Notes: generated from the letters alone by a model not told the origin. DNA of 14,433 bases from Bacillota bacterium (GCA_023416895.1 JAEZGQ010000156.1:1-14433); one strand, 5' to 3'; counted from the first letter of the stretch, positions 1 to 7,236 are shown. Numbers and translations: made by a program.

Positions 1-329
1 CCCAAAAGCACGCCGCCGAAATAGCGCGTGGCAATAACGAGCGTATCCGTTACACCGCGGCTTTTCAAAACCTCCAGCATCGGAAGACCTGCCGTGCCGC
101 CCGGTTCCCCATCGTCGCTGAAACGCGCGGTTTCAAAAAGCGGCCCAAGCGCATAGGCATAGCAGTTGTGCGTGGCATCCCAATGCTCTTTTCTGATGTC
201 TGCAAGCGCGCAAAGTGCCTCCTCCTCGTTTTTGAGAGGGAAGCACCTTCCGATAAACCTTGATTTGTTTACCGTAAACTCAATGGTTACCCCGCGGCAA
301 ACCGTTGTATACGGACGAAGTTCAGGCAT
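1..329 (-). CDS. yigZ: YigZ/IMPACT-family protein, N-terminal part (cut by window edge)
   Basis: The leftward frame opens with ATG at 329 and runs without a stop to position 1, giving 109 complete codons. The protein starts MPELRPYTTV and carries the family signatures: NKSRFIG near residues 21-27, HNCYAYALG at 54-62, RFSDDGEPGGTAG around 69-81 and RYFGGV near 102-107. These define the N-terminal domain of the YigZ/IMPACT (UPF0029) family, proteins linked in other organisms to translation or stress responses but without a settled bacterial reaction. The C-terminal half lies outside the window. An AAGGTG ribosome site sits just before the start. The gap to the upstream tyrosyl-tRNA synthetase is only 27 bases and holds no visible terminator, so the two are probably co-transcribed. 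The family assignment is firm; the function is not. Confidence 0.93.
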   Translation of the reverse strand, partial: MPELRPYTTVCRGVTIEFTVNKSRFIGRCFPLKNEEEALCALADIRKEHWDATHNCYAYALGPLFETARFSDDGEPGGTAGLPMLEVLKSRGVTDTLVIATRYFGGVLL

Positions 330-356
330 AACGCACCTTCTCGTCGCGAACCCGCA

Positions 357-1589
357 TTACGCACCGAGAACGCGCACAAAACCCTTTTTGCCCTTTCTTA
401 AAATCACACCCGCTTCAAGTGCTTCGGGCAGAAGCGTTGCGTAAACGTCGGTTACCTTTTCATCATCTTTAAACACCGCACCGCTTTCTATCATACGGCG
501 TGCGTCGGACTTGCTGGAGCAAAGCTTGCCGAGTACCAGTAGGTCGGTCAAACGAAGGCCGGTTTCTTCGATTTGCTTTGCGTCGAGCGTAACGGTGGGC
601 ATGTTGTCAATGTCCCCGCCGCCGCCAAAAAGCGCCTCCGCAGCGGTTTGCGCCTTTTGGGCTTCCTCGGTTCCGTGTACCTGCTCGGTAAGGGTAAAGG
701 CGAGCACGCGCTTGGCGTTGTTGAGCGCGGCGCCGCCCTCAGCGCAAAGCTCATTGATTTCATCAAGCGGCAAAAACGTAAGAAGGCACAAGCACTTTTT
801 CACATCCGCATCGTCCACGTTCCGCCAGTACTGGTAGAAGTCGTAAACGGGCGTTTTCTCCTTGTCGAGCCACAGCGCGCCCTTTTCTGTTTTGCCCATT
901 TTTTTGCCTTCGCTTGTGGTAAGAAGCGCTGTGGTAAGCGCGAAGGCGGGACGCTGTTCTTTGCGGCGAATCAAATCCGCACCGCCCAAAATGTTGCTCC
1001 ACTGGTCGTCTCCGCCCATTTGAAGCACGCAGCCGTATTCGCGGTTGAGCACCAAAAAGTCGTAGCTTTGCATGAGCATATAGCCCATTTCAAAGAAGGT
1101 CAACCCGCGCTCCATGCGCTGCTTGTAGCAGTCGGCGCTGAGCATGCGGTTGACGGAAAAATGCACGCCGATGTCGCGCATAAAGTCCAAAAAGTTTAGG
1201 CTTCGAAGCCAGCGCGCGTTGTTTTCAAGCACGGCCTTACCTTCGGAAAAGTCGATGAGGCGCGCCATTTGCCTTTGGAAGCGCATGGCGTTTTCGTCAA
1301 GCTCTTCTATCGTCATCATACGGCGCATATCGGTTTTACCCGAAGGGTCGCCGATGGCCGCCGTGCCGCCGCCCAAGAGCACGATTGGCCTATGGCCAGC
1401 GCGCTGCATGTGCGCCATGGTCATAAGCGCTACATAATGGCCGATGTGAAGGCTGTCGGCCGTAGGGTCAAACCCGATGTAAAAGGTAACTTTCTCCTTC
1501 GAAAGAAGCTCCTTGAGCTCTTCCGGGTGTGAGCACTGGCGCGTAAAGCCGCGCGCCTCAAGCAGGTCGTAAACATTTTGCATGATCAT
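357..1589 (-). CDS. tyrS: tyrosyl-tRNA synthetase
   Basis: A 410-residue class I aminoacyl-tRNA synthetase that charges tRNA-Tyr in the cytoplasm. HIGH is seen at residues 48-51 inside DPTADSLHIGH, the tyrosine-pocket block GGDDQWSNI at 192-200, and the KMSKS-type loop as KMGKT at 230-234, the variant also found in E. coli-type TyrS. The last ~65 residues look like the S4 RNA-binding domain that grips the tRNA. The length is normal for the family. Two starts are possible, ATG at 1589 or the third codon ATG at 1583; a GGAG motif lies about 4 bases before the first and 10 before the second, so the choice is open. The 115-base leader shows no T-box (no conserved AGGGTGG-type sequence). It does contain a dyad (1646-1681) and a possible promoter, so the gene may have its own transcript as well as read-through from the NadE paralogue upstream. 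Confidence 0.98.
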   Translation of the reverse strand: MIMQNVYDLLEARGFTRQCSHPEELKELLSKEKVTFYIGFDPTADSLHIGHYVALMTMAHMQRAGHRPIVLLGGGTAAIGDPSGKTDMRRMMTIEELDENAMRFQRQMARLIDFSEGKAVLENNARWLRSLNFLDFMRDIGVHFSVNRMLSADCYKQRMERGLTFFEMGYMLMQSYDFLVLNREYGCVLQMGGDDQWSNILGGADLIRRKEQRPAFALTTALLTTSEGKKMGKTEKGALWLDKEKTPVYDFYQYWRNVDDADVKKCLCLLTFLPLDEINELCAEGGAALNNAKRVLAFTLTEQVHGTEEAQKAQTAAEALFGGGGDIDNMPTVTLDAKQIEETGLRLTDLLVLGKLCSSKSDARRMIESGAVFKDDEKVTDVYATLLPEALEAGVILRKGKKGFVRVLGA

Positions 1590-1616
1590 TTCGCTCCGGT
1601 AAAAATGGTTGAGAAT

Positions 1617-1645
1617 AGCTTAACACAGGGGGGTATGCGTTTCAA
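1617..1645 (-). promoter_or_regulatory. possible sigma-A promoter for tyrS
   Basis: On the minus strand a TTGAAA hexamer (1645-1640) lies 17 bases before TAAGCT (1622-1617), which is preceded by TG at the extended -10 position. The -35 is good (5/6) but the -10 is poor (3/6), so this is only a candidate. It would start transcription close to the tyrS start codon. Confidence 0.3.
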
Positions 1646-1681
1646 CCGTTTTCGCGGCTGCAATGGGCTTGCAGAAAACGG
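1646..1681 (-). terminator. dyad between the NadE paralogue and tyrS
   Basis: CCGTTTT (1646-1652) pairs with AAAACGG (1675-1681), and inside it CTGCA (1658-1662) pairs with TGCAG (1670-1674), leaving a five-base bulge and a seven-base loop. It lies just downstream of the leftward NadE gene, where a terminator is expected, but no T-run follows. It may be a weak or Rho-assisted end, an RNA processing site, or chance. Confidence 0.35.
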
Positions 1682-1704
1682 AGGAACATAAGTCTGCGGC
1701 AAAA

Positions 1705-3474
1705 TCAGGGGATGCTCTCGTATTCACGCATCCATTCCGCGCCGATCATATCGGAAGGCATGCTAAAAACGCTGGGCCCAACCGAAAGCAGAAGGTTGGG
1801 GGATTCCGGCGCGCAATTGCGCTTAAACTGCTGTGAGAAAAAGCGTGTGAGGAAAACGCGAAGCGTACGCTTTACCGTTTCGGGCAAAAATTCGAACGTG
1901 TTGCAGGCAAGGGTGAAAAGCTCGCGCGGGCCTTTTTTGTTGACGAGCATGTGGTAGGCGAAAAAATCATGCAGCTCGTAAGGCCCAATCAGCTCCTCCG
2001 TGCGCTGTTCCTGTTTGCCGTCCACAAGCGGCCAAAGCTCGGGGCTTATCGGGGTATCGAGAATGTCTTCAAGAAACTCCTTCACCTCGGGGAAACGCCC
2101 CTGCGCCTGTTTCACCGCCCGGCGCACCACGGTTTTTGGCAGCGATGCATTGATGCCGTATTGGGCCAAGTGGTCGCCGCCAAAGGTCGTCCACCCGAGC
2201 ACCGCCTCAGAAAGGTCGCCAGTACCTACATCCAGAAGGTTTTCCATGTTGGAAAGCGAGAGCAGTATTTTTGTACGTTCGCGCGCCTGCGCGTTTTCGA
2301 ACACCGCGTCGCGCCGCGCCTCGAAATTGTAGCCGATGTCGCGGAAATGCTGTGCGCACGCCTCACGGATGGAGATTTCGCGGTAACTGCACGAAAGTCC
2401 CTCCACAAGCGCGCGGGCGTTGTTTTTCGTACGCGCGCTGCTTCCAAACCCCGGCATGGATACGCCGAGCACCTTTTCGCGCTTTAATCCAAGCTTATCC
2501 GCCGCCGCCGCAGAAGCCAACAGCGCAAGCGCGCTATCTACCCCGCCCGAAACACCCACAACAAACCCCTCAGCCCCCATGAAGGAAAGCCTGCGGCTAA
2601 GGGCGGTCGCTTGAAGGTCGAGGATGCGTTTAAGCTCCTCCTCGGCTTCCAAAGCATCGTTGGAGAGATAGGTCTGGTTTTTGTGGCGCTGCTCCACATA
2701 CGGTTCAAACGGGAACAGCGCGCCCGCGTCTACATCCGCATAAACAAACGCGTCACCGCCAAAAGGCGCAACCGCCTCAAGCACCTCGCCGCCCGCAGCG
2801 ATGGCGCAAAGCCCATCGAACACAAACGATGTGGTGGACTCGCCCGCGTTGGGCGAGGCATAGGCGACCGCTGCGCCCGTGCGCGCCGAGTAGGCGGCAA
2901 GCTCGCGCTTGATTTGGCGAAAACTGCCTGCGGTAGCGTTGAGCGAGGAAGGCATTAAAATGGTATAACCGGGGTGTGGCTTGCTCTGCGTAAAAAGCTC
3001 ACTGCCAAAACATACGGCAACGCGCGGAAACGGTGCGAGCGCGATTTCACAGCTATCCGCATAGTCCACCTCCGGTAAAAAGCCAAACGGTGCGTGAGAG
3101 CAGGAGGAAGGCAATATGGCGTACACGCGCGACCCGCGAAGAAGCGCCACGCAGGAGCGCACCTTGCCGTTGAGCAGGTACGGAAGTCCTACCGCAACGG
3201 TAACGCGGGTAAACTTGACCGCCTCTAAAATATCCCTAAGTGCGTTTTGCGCGGCACTAAGCACCAACGGCTGGCGTATGAGCGTGCCGATTGTGGCTCC
3301 TGTAAGGCAGAGCTCCGGCAGCACCAGATAGTCCGCGGAAACGGCGTCCGCCTTAAGAATACACTCAATTACGGCGGCGGCGTTTTTGGAAACGTCGCTC
3401 AACGTGATTTCCGGAGACGCGGCAGCCAGCCTCACCCGGTTGGAGGCCGCGTAGGAATGGAGCGCTTGCTGCAT
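1705..3474 (-). CDS. NAD synthetase paralogue with degenerate glutaminase domain
   Basis: A 589-residue two-domain protein of the glutamine-dependent NAD synthetase family, which converts deamido-NAD to NAD using ATP and ammonia. Residues ~10-260 form a carbon-nitrogen hydrolase fold and ~280-589 the ATP-pyrophosphatase synthetase, with the P-loop SGGVDS at 309-314, followed by QARERTKIL, VGTGDLSE, LPKTVV, DTPISPEL and ELHDFFAYH. Aligned by eye with the NadE at 9864-11804, the glutaminase Glu is kept (E54) but the Lys is Ser (S123) and the nucleophilic Cys is Gly (G157, in VCFGSELF where the other has VEICEDLW). The domain is also shorter around residues 140-150. The frame is intact and the synthetase motifs are conserved, so it is not an obvious pseudogene. 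It may use free ammonia or act as a partner subunit. An AAGGTG ribosome site precedes the ATG. It lies 99 bases after the GNAT gene and 115 before tyrS. Confidence 0.92.
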   Translation of the reverse strand: MQQALHSYAASNRVRLAAASPEITLSDVSKNAAAVIECILKADAVSADYLVLPELCLTGATIGTLIRQPLVLSAAQNALRDILEAVKFTRVTVAVGLPYLLNGKVRSCVALLRGSRVYAILPSSCSHAPFGFLPEVDYADSCEIALAPFPRVAVCFGSELFTQSKPHPGYTILMPSSLNATAGSFRQIKRELAAYSARTGAAVAYASPNAGESTTSFVFDGLCAIAAGGEVLEAVAPFGGDAFVYADVDAGALFPFEPYVEQRHKNQTYLSNDALEAEEELKRILDLQATALSRRLSFMGAEGFVVGVSGGVDSALALLASAAAADKLGLKREKVLGVSMPGFGSSARTKNNARALVEGLSCSYREISIREACAQHFRDIGYNFEARRDAVFENAQARERTKILLSLSNMENLLDVGTGDLSEAVLGWTTFGGDHLAQYGINASLPKTVVRRAVKQAQGRFPEVKEFLEDILDTPISPELWPLVDGKQEQRTEELIGPYELHDFFAYHMLVNKKGPRELFTLACNTFEFLPETVKRTLRVFLTRFFSQQFKRNCAPESPNLLLSVGPSVFSMPSDMIGAEWMREYESIP

Positions 3475-3573
3475 AAATTCACCTTCTTAAACGGCTTAAC
3501 ATATTTTTTAGCGGAGGTCGCGTGTGTAACCAACAACGAGAACGTTTCTTGCGCTACGGGTCGTTTTGTATGC

Positions 3574-4068
3574 TTATCTTCTCCACCGGACAGCCATATC
3601 ATTTTGCTGGTAAATAAGAAAGCCTGCCCGTTTCAAAATGTTTTCCGACTTTGGATTATTTTCGGTTTCAGCGACAACATGGCTGATCTCTTTTTGCGCC
3701 AAGGCCCACTCACAAAGCGTTTGAACAGCCTCCGTCATGTAGCCCTCCCCTTCAAATTCCGGGTTGAGCCCATAGCCGATTTCGACTTCGCGATTCTCGT
3801 TAGGCAAGCCCATGAGGGCGATTTCGCCCATCACGACGCTGTCGGTTTTGCGCACGATGAACCACACGGTATGGTATAGGTAGTTGCCGGCATCGCTTTG
3901 TGCTTTCAAGTATCGAGCACGTATAAAGTCAACAAAATGCCCTTGAACCGGTTCACCCCGATAACTGCAATTCAGCGCATCTTCTAAAGCCTTCACATCT
4001 TCCAGCCATAAATGCAACTGTTTTGCCGTTAGAGGAATCAACGCCAATCGCTCCGCTTCCAACTTCAT
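3574..4068 (-). CDS. GNAT-family N-acetyltransferase (RimJ/RimL-like)
   Basis: A 164-residue single-domain acetyltransferase that would move acetyl from acetyl-CoA to an amine on a protein or small molecule. The signatures are IGYGLNPEFEGEGYMTEA near residues 97-114, the acetyl-CoA pyrophosphate-binding loop with its GEGYMTEA core, and NPKSENILKRAGF near 128-140, typical of the RimJ/RimL branch. The substrate cannot be told from the sequence. The start is well supported: GAGG lies seven bases before the ATG, and an extended -10 promoter sits about 80 bases further upstream. By eye the gene is noticeably more AT-rich than the synthetase genes next to it, which could mean later acquisition. It is first in the leftward block, with the NadE paralogue 99 bases downstream and no clear terminator between them. 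Confidence 0.9.
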   Translation of the reverse strand: MKLEAERLALIPLTAKQLHLWLEDVKALEDALNCSYRGEPVQGHFVDFIRARYLKAQSDAGNYLYHTVWFIVRKTDSVVMGEIALMGLPNENREVEIGYGLNPEFEGEGYMTEAVQTLCEWALAQKEISHVVAETENNPKSENILKRAGFLIYQQNDMAVRWRR

Positions 4069-4148
4069 AAAATCGCCTCAACGCATCAGCTTTTCGCGTG
4101 TCCAAACACCTTCGTGCATGAGGAACTTTTTACATGATTTCCTGTCAT

Positions 4149-4177
4149 ATTATACCATTTGAGCGATTGCGGCGCAA
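4149..4177 (-). promoter_or_regulatory. extended -10 promoter for the leftward GNAT/NadE/tyrS block
   Basis: Read on the minus strand, TTGCGC (4177-4172) is followed after exactly 17 bases by a perfect TATAAT (4154-4149), itself preceded by TGG, giving the extended -10 TGGTATAAT. It points at the GNAT gene, whose start is about 80 bases downstream. Confidence 0.65.
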
Positions 4178-4217
4178 ACCCGACGGTTTTTCATTTTTCG
4201 CAGGATTTCACGCTGTT

Positions 4218-4253
4218 TGTTTGACACTTTTTTCAAACATATATCCGTATCAT
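4218..4253 (+). promoter_or_regulatory. candidate Spo0A-controlled promoter of the spoIIE-like gene
   Basis: A perfect TTGACA (4221-4226) is followed by TATCAT (4248-4253; 5/6 match to TATAAT) with a 21-base spacer, too wide for ordinary sigma-A promoters but like the B. subtilis spoIIE and spoIIG promoters, which need phosphorylated Spo0A. The -35 overlaps TTTGACA, whose complement TGTCAAA differs by one base from the Spo0A box TGTCGAA. TGTTTGA (4218-4224) also forms an inverted repeat with TCAAACA (4233-4239) across eight bases. The expected start of transcription would leave a leader of roughly 45 bases. Confidence 0.5.
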
Positions 4254-4306
4254 AAAGTCATGTAGGACAAGCATAACCCCATCCAAAACGAAGCAGGTGT
4301 CAGCGC

Positions 4307-6046
4307 GTGCATGAAGCTGTAATGAGGCTCAAAAGCCTCCTTCTCCCATATTTCAAACGCCGCGCATTCCCGTTTGAGGCGGCGGAATTTTTCTTGTCCG
4401 TTCTTCTTGGCGCGTCCGCCTATGGCGAAAGCGGGCTTTCGCCGCTTGGCGCCGCCTGCGTGGGCGCGGTGTTTCTTTGCGGCACAACCCCCTACTTTGC
4501 CCTCGCGGGCGCGGTTTTGGGGTCGCTTCTGGGCGCAAACTACGCTTCTGCCGCCGCCTGCGCGGTGTTCGCGGCGGCGTGTCTGCTTTTAAAGAGCTGG
4601 CGCGGGGCCTTAAAAAACCGTGAAAAGCTTGCGCTTTTGATTGCCGTGCAGCTTGTTCTTCTACCCATCTTTTACATGCAAACGCTTGAGGATGCGATGG
4701 TTGGGCTAAGCAGCATGGTGCTTGCCGTGCTTGCCGCGGCTGCGCTTAAAAATGCGCGCGCCGCGTTCGAAGCGGCCGCCAAAAAGCGAATGCTCTCCAA
4801 TTTGGAGCAGGCGTCGCTTGTGGCACTTGGCGCGTTCATCGTGTTTTCCGTAGGCGGTTTCGCGCCGCTTGAAGTGAGCGTAGGTGCCGTTTTGGCAGCG
4901 TTTTTCTCGCTTTTGGCGGCGGGTACAAAAGGGCCTTCCGCGGTTGCGGCATCGGTCATTTTCGGGGCGAGCTGCGTACTTGTGGGCGGGGCAAGCATGC
5001 TGTTTCTGGGTGCGCTTGCGGCCTGTACGTTATGCGCCTCATTTTTGCGCCGCGCGGGGCGCTGGGGCCTCGCGGGCGGTTTTTTTGTTCCGGCGGCGTT
5101 GATTTCGTACTTTGTGGGCGGCATCAACTCGCTTTCCGCTTGGGAAGCGGGCTTTGCCTCTGGACTTTTTGCGCTTTTGCCCAACAAGGCCATGCGCGTG
5201 CTTGAAGCGGCAGCCCTCCCTGCAGAAGATGAGCAGGCTAAGCGGGCGCTCATCACGGTGCGCGCACGACTTCAGGATCTGGCCGGCGTGGTTTCTCGCC
5301 TGAGCGATCTTTTCGATCCCAATGACGAGGCGCAAGGCTTTGTTTCGCGTCAGCTTTTTGGCGTTTGCGGCGCTTTGAACACGCTCTCGGAAGCCACCTA
5401 TCCGCGCCGCCCGTACCGGCGCTATGAAATACGCATCGGCGCTGCTGCGTGTCCCAAGGAGGGCAATAGCGAAACGGGGGACAGCATGGGCATGCGCGAA
5501 GCGAGCGGCAACCTTTTGCTGATGCTGTCAGACGGCATGGGCGCGGGCGCAGAGGCGCACAGGGAAAGCGCTGCGGCCGTTGCGCTTTTGGGGGATTTGA
5601 TGAGCGTTGGCTTCGAACTTGAAAGCGCGCTTGAGTGCGTAAACCGGCTTTTGCTTTTGCGCAGGCAAAACGATATGTACGCCACGCTCGACACGGCGCT
5701 GATCGACCTGAAAACAGGCTCGGCGCGATTCATAAAATTCGGCGCACCGCCAAGCTACATTTTGCGCGACGGAAAGATCATCACCATTTACGCGGAGGCA
5801 ATGCCCATCGGCGTCATGAAGGACGCGCACCCCGCCGTGCAGAATGTGGCGCTCAAGCACGGTGATGCGGTGATTTTGATGACGGACGGCGCGTTCGACG
5901 CGCTCGGCACGGAGCTTTTTGCCTCGCTGCTTGAAAAAGTTTACGCGGCCAACACAGCGGACGATGCAGCAAACGCACTTTTGCGCTGCGCGCGCGAAAA
6001 AAGCGGAGCGGACGATATCAGCGTGCTCGTGGCGAGGATTATATAG
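4307..6046 (+). CDS. spoIIE: SpoIIE-like membrane protein phosphatase (PP2C/SpoIIE type)
   Basis: A 579-residue protein read from a GTG start, chosen because AGGTGT lies six bases before it, whereas the in-frame ATG at 4322 lacks a good site. Residues ~22-295 are almost entirely hydrophobic, Ala/Leu/Gly-rich segments consistent with eight to ten membrane helices. Residues ~370-579 form a PP2C-type phosphatase with GDS at 391-393, SDGMG at 408-412, TLD at 460-462, TDGAFD at 526-531 and DDISVLV at 569-575; the Asp residues should bind the Mn/Mg ions. In Bacillus, SpoIIE sits at the polar septum and dephosphorylates SpoIIAA to release sigma-F in the forespore. The region between membrane and phosphatase parts is only ~75 residues against roughly 250 in B. 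subtilis (827 aa total), so the FtsZ-interacting/regulatory middle is much reduced. No spoIIA or FtsZ gene is nearby. A dyad at 6068-6104 follows. Confidence 0.88.
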   Translation: MHEAVMRLKSLLLPYFKRRAFPFEAAEFFLSVLLGASAYGESGLSPLGAACVGAVFLCGTTPYFALAGAVLGSLLGANYASAAACAVFAAACLLLKSWRGALKNREKLALLIAVQLVLLPIFYMQTLEDAMVGLSSMVLAVLAAAALKNARAAFEAAAKKRMLSNLEQASLVALGAFIVFSVGGFAPLEVSVGAVLAAFFSLLAAGTKGPSAVAASVIFGASCVLVGGASMLFLGALAACTLCASFLRRAGRWGLAGGFFVPAALISYFVGGINSLSAWEAGFASGLFALLPNKAMRVLEAAALPAEDEQAKRALITVRARLQDLAGVVSRLSDLFDPNDEAQGFVSRQLFGVCGALNTLSEATYPRRPYRRYEIRIGAAACPKEGNSETGDSMGMREASGNLLLMLSDGMGAGAEAHRESAAAVALLGDLMSVGFELESALECVNRLLLLRRQNDMYATLDTALIDLKTGSARFIKFGAPPSYILRDGKIITIYAEAMPIGVMKDAHPAVQNVALKHGDAVILMTDGAFDALGTELFASLLEKVYAANTADDAANALLRCAREKSGADDISVLVARII

Positions 6047-6067
6047 AACCGCAAATACGCATACTTT

Positions 6068-6104
6068 ATACCACCCATGTGCCCTAAGGCCATATGGGTG
6101 GTAT
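6068..6104 (+). terminator. long inverted repeat after spoIIE
   Basis: ATACCACCCAT (6068-6078) and ATGGGTGGTAT (6094-6104) are perfect 11-base inverted arms, and the inner bases extend the stem further (GTG with TAC, then CC with GG beside a bulge), leaving a very short loop. It is the strongest hairpin in this gap and probably ends the spoIIE transcript. No T-run follows on the plus strand, so it would be an atypical terminator or a processing or protein-binding site. Confidence 0.5.
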
Positions 6105-6145
6105 GGTTGCCCAAAAATATTAGTAAGTTTGTCACAATTGCATTC

Positions 6146-6174
6146 TTCAAAGCGCGAAAGCCAGATGATATAAT
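6146..6174 (+). promoter_or_regulatory. sigma-A promoter for the LOG/UspA pair
   Basis: A perfect TATAAT (6169-6174) preceded by TGA, an extended -10, lies 17 bases after TTCAAA (6146-6151; 4/6). It is about 30 bases before the start codon of the LOG-family gene. Confidence 0.65.
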
Positions 6175-6203
6175 GGTAATATCAAGCGGAAAGGCTTTTG
6201 CAA

Positions 6204-6791
6204 ATGAAGAATATCTGCGTGTTCGGCGCGTCAAGCAACCGTATCGACCAGAAATACAAAGATTGTGCGGTGGAGCTTGGTTCCCTTTTGGCCCAAAACG
6301 GACTTGGCCTTGTTTTCGGCGGTGGCCGTTTGGGGCTGATGGGTGCCGTGGCGAAAAGCGTACGAGCCGCGGGCGGCCACATCATCGGCGTGATCCCCGA
6401 AAAGCTCAACCAGCCGGGCATCGCTTACGAGGCATGCGACGAACTTCTTGTTACCGCCACCATGCACGAACGCAAGGCCACCATGGAACGCCTGAGCAGC
6501 GGTTTTGTTGTGCTGCCCGGGGGCTTTGGCACGCTTGAAGAAGCGCTTGAGGTAATTACGCTGGCGCAACTTTCGTATTTGAGTGCGCCCATCGTATTCC
6601 TTAATGTGGATAGCTACTATGATCCGCTTGTAAAGCAGCTTGCTTTGTGCGTGGACGCAAAATTTACCAACCCTGCGTATATGGGGCTTTTCCGCTGTGC
6701 CGCCTCCGCCAAAGAGGCGATTGAGCAAATTTTGAACCATACGCCCCCCGACCTTCCCGATAAAATGGAGGATGCGTTAAAGCAGCAATGA
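6204..6791 (+). CDS. LOG-family nucleotide 5'-monophosphate phosphoribohydrolase
   Basis: A 195-residue Rossmann-fold protein of the LOG ("lonely guy", TIGR00730) family. Plant members cleave cytokinin riboside 5'-monophosphate to free base and ribose 5-phosphate; bacterial members hydrolyse nucleoside monophosphates such as AMP, and the true substrate here is unknown. The two signatures are clear: GGGRLGLMG at residues 39-47 and PGGFGTLEE at 105-113, with MHERKATM at 87-94 between them. The start is taken at ATG 6204, since AAAGG lies nine bases before it; the in-frame TTG at 6198 is too close to that site. The stop codon overlaps the ATG of the next gene as ATGA, so the two are translationally coupled. 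A sigma-A promoter lies just upstream. Confidence 0.92.
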   Translation: MKNICVFGASSNRIDQKYKDCAVELGSLLAQNGLGLVFGGGRLGLMGAVAKSVRAAGGHIIGVIPEKLNQPGIAYEACDELLVTATMHERKATMERLSSGFVVLPGGFGTLEEALEVITLAQLSYLSAPIVFLNVDSYYDPLVKQLALCVDAKFTNPAYMGLFRCAASAKEAIEQILNHTPPDLPDKMEDALKQQ

Positions 6792-7192
6792 GTGAAACAA
6801 TAAAACAGCCAAGCATCATGGTTTGCGTGACGGGGCAGAAATCCTGTGACAGGCTCATCAACCGCGGGATTGAGCGCAGCGCGGGAGACATCCCCATTCA
6901 CGTGGTACACTGCGTTGAGACAGGACACAATTTTTTAGGTTCCCCCTATGAGGCGGACGCCATTGAGTACCTGTTTACCGCGGCACAAGTTGCGGGCGCG
7001 GAGCTAAACCTACTTCGTGCGGACGATGTGGACGATGCCCTTGTCGGCTACGCAAAGGAAAACGGCGTGACCCTCATCGTAATGGGCGCGGCCTCCGAGC
7101 GCAACCGCAGCAATGGTGAAAACATTGCCGTACGCCTGCAAAGAAGGCTCCCCGAGGTGGAATTCGACATCGTGGACGGCTTGCAGAACTAA
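6788..7192 (+). CDS. small UspA/KdpD-type universal stress-like protein
   Basis: A 134-residue soluble protein with the alternating strand-helix pattern of the UspA fold. It begins with the strand SIMVCVTGQKSCDRLI (residues 9-24), passes through IHVVHCVE near 37-44, and ends with the block GVTLIVMGAASERN (93-106) and a Gly-Glu-Asn that takes the place of the Gly/Ser nucleotide loop. VCVTGQxSCxRLI resembles the Usp segment of the KdpD sensor kinase and stand-alone Clostridia relatives. Such proteins bind ATP or cyclic-di-AMP or act as stress adaptors; which applies cannot be told. It overlaps the LOG-family gene by four bases (ATGA), implying coupled synthesis and possibly a shared role in nucleotide handling. 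A hairpin at 7237-7281 probably ends the transcript. Confidence 0.78.
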   Translation: MSETIKQPSIMVCVTGQKSCDRLINRGIERSAGDIPIHVVHCVETGHNFLGSPYEADAIEYLFTAAQVAGAELNLLRADDVDDALVGYAKENGVTLIVMGAASERNRSNGENIAVRLQRRLPEVEFDIVDGLQN

Positions 7193-7236
7193 ACCCCTTT
7201 TGTACAAAACGGAATTTTTTTCTCTTTTCAAAATGC

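Noticed and set aside
573..1199. Rightward open frame of 208 codons opposite tyrS
   Set aside because: Antisense shadow of a strongly conserved gene, with no ribosome site and no family resemblance.
1590..1704. T-box riboswitch before tyrS
   Set aside because: The 115-base leader is too short and lacks the conserved T-box sequence; only an imperfect dyad is present.
1705..3474. NadE paralogue as a pseudogene
   Set aside because: The frame is uninterrupted over 589 codons and the synthetase motifs are conserved, so selection seems to act on at least that domain.
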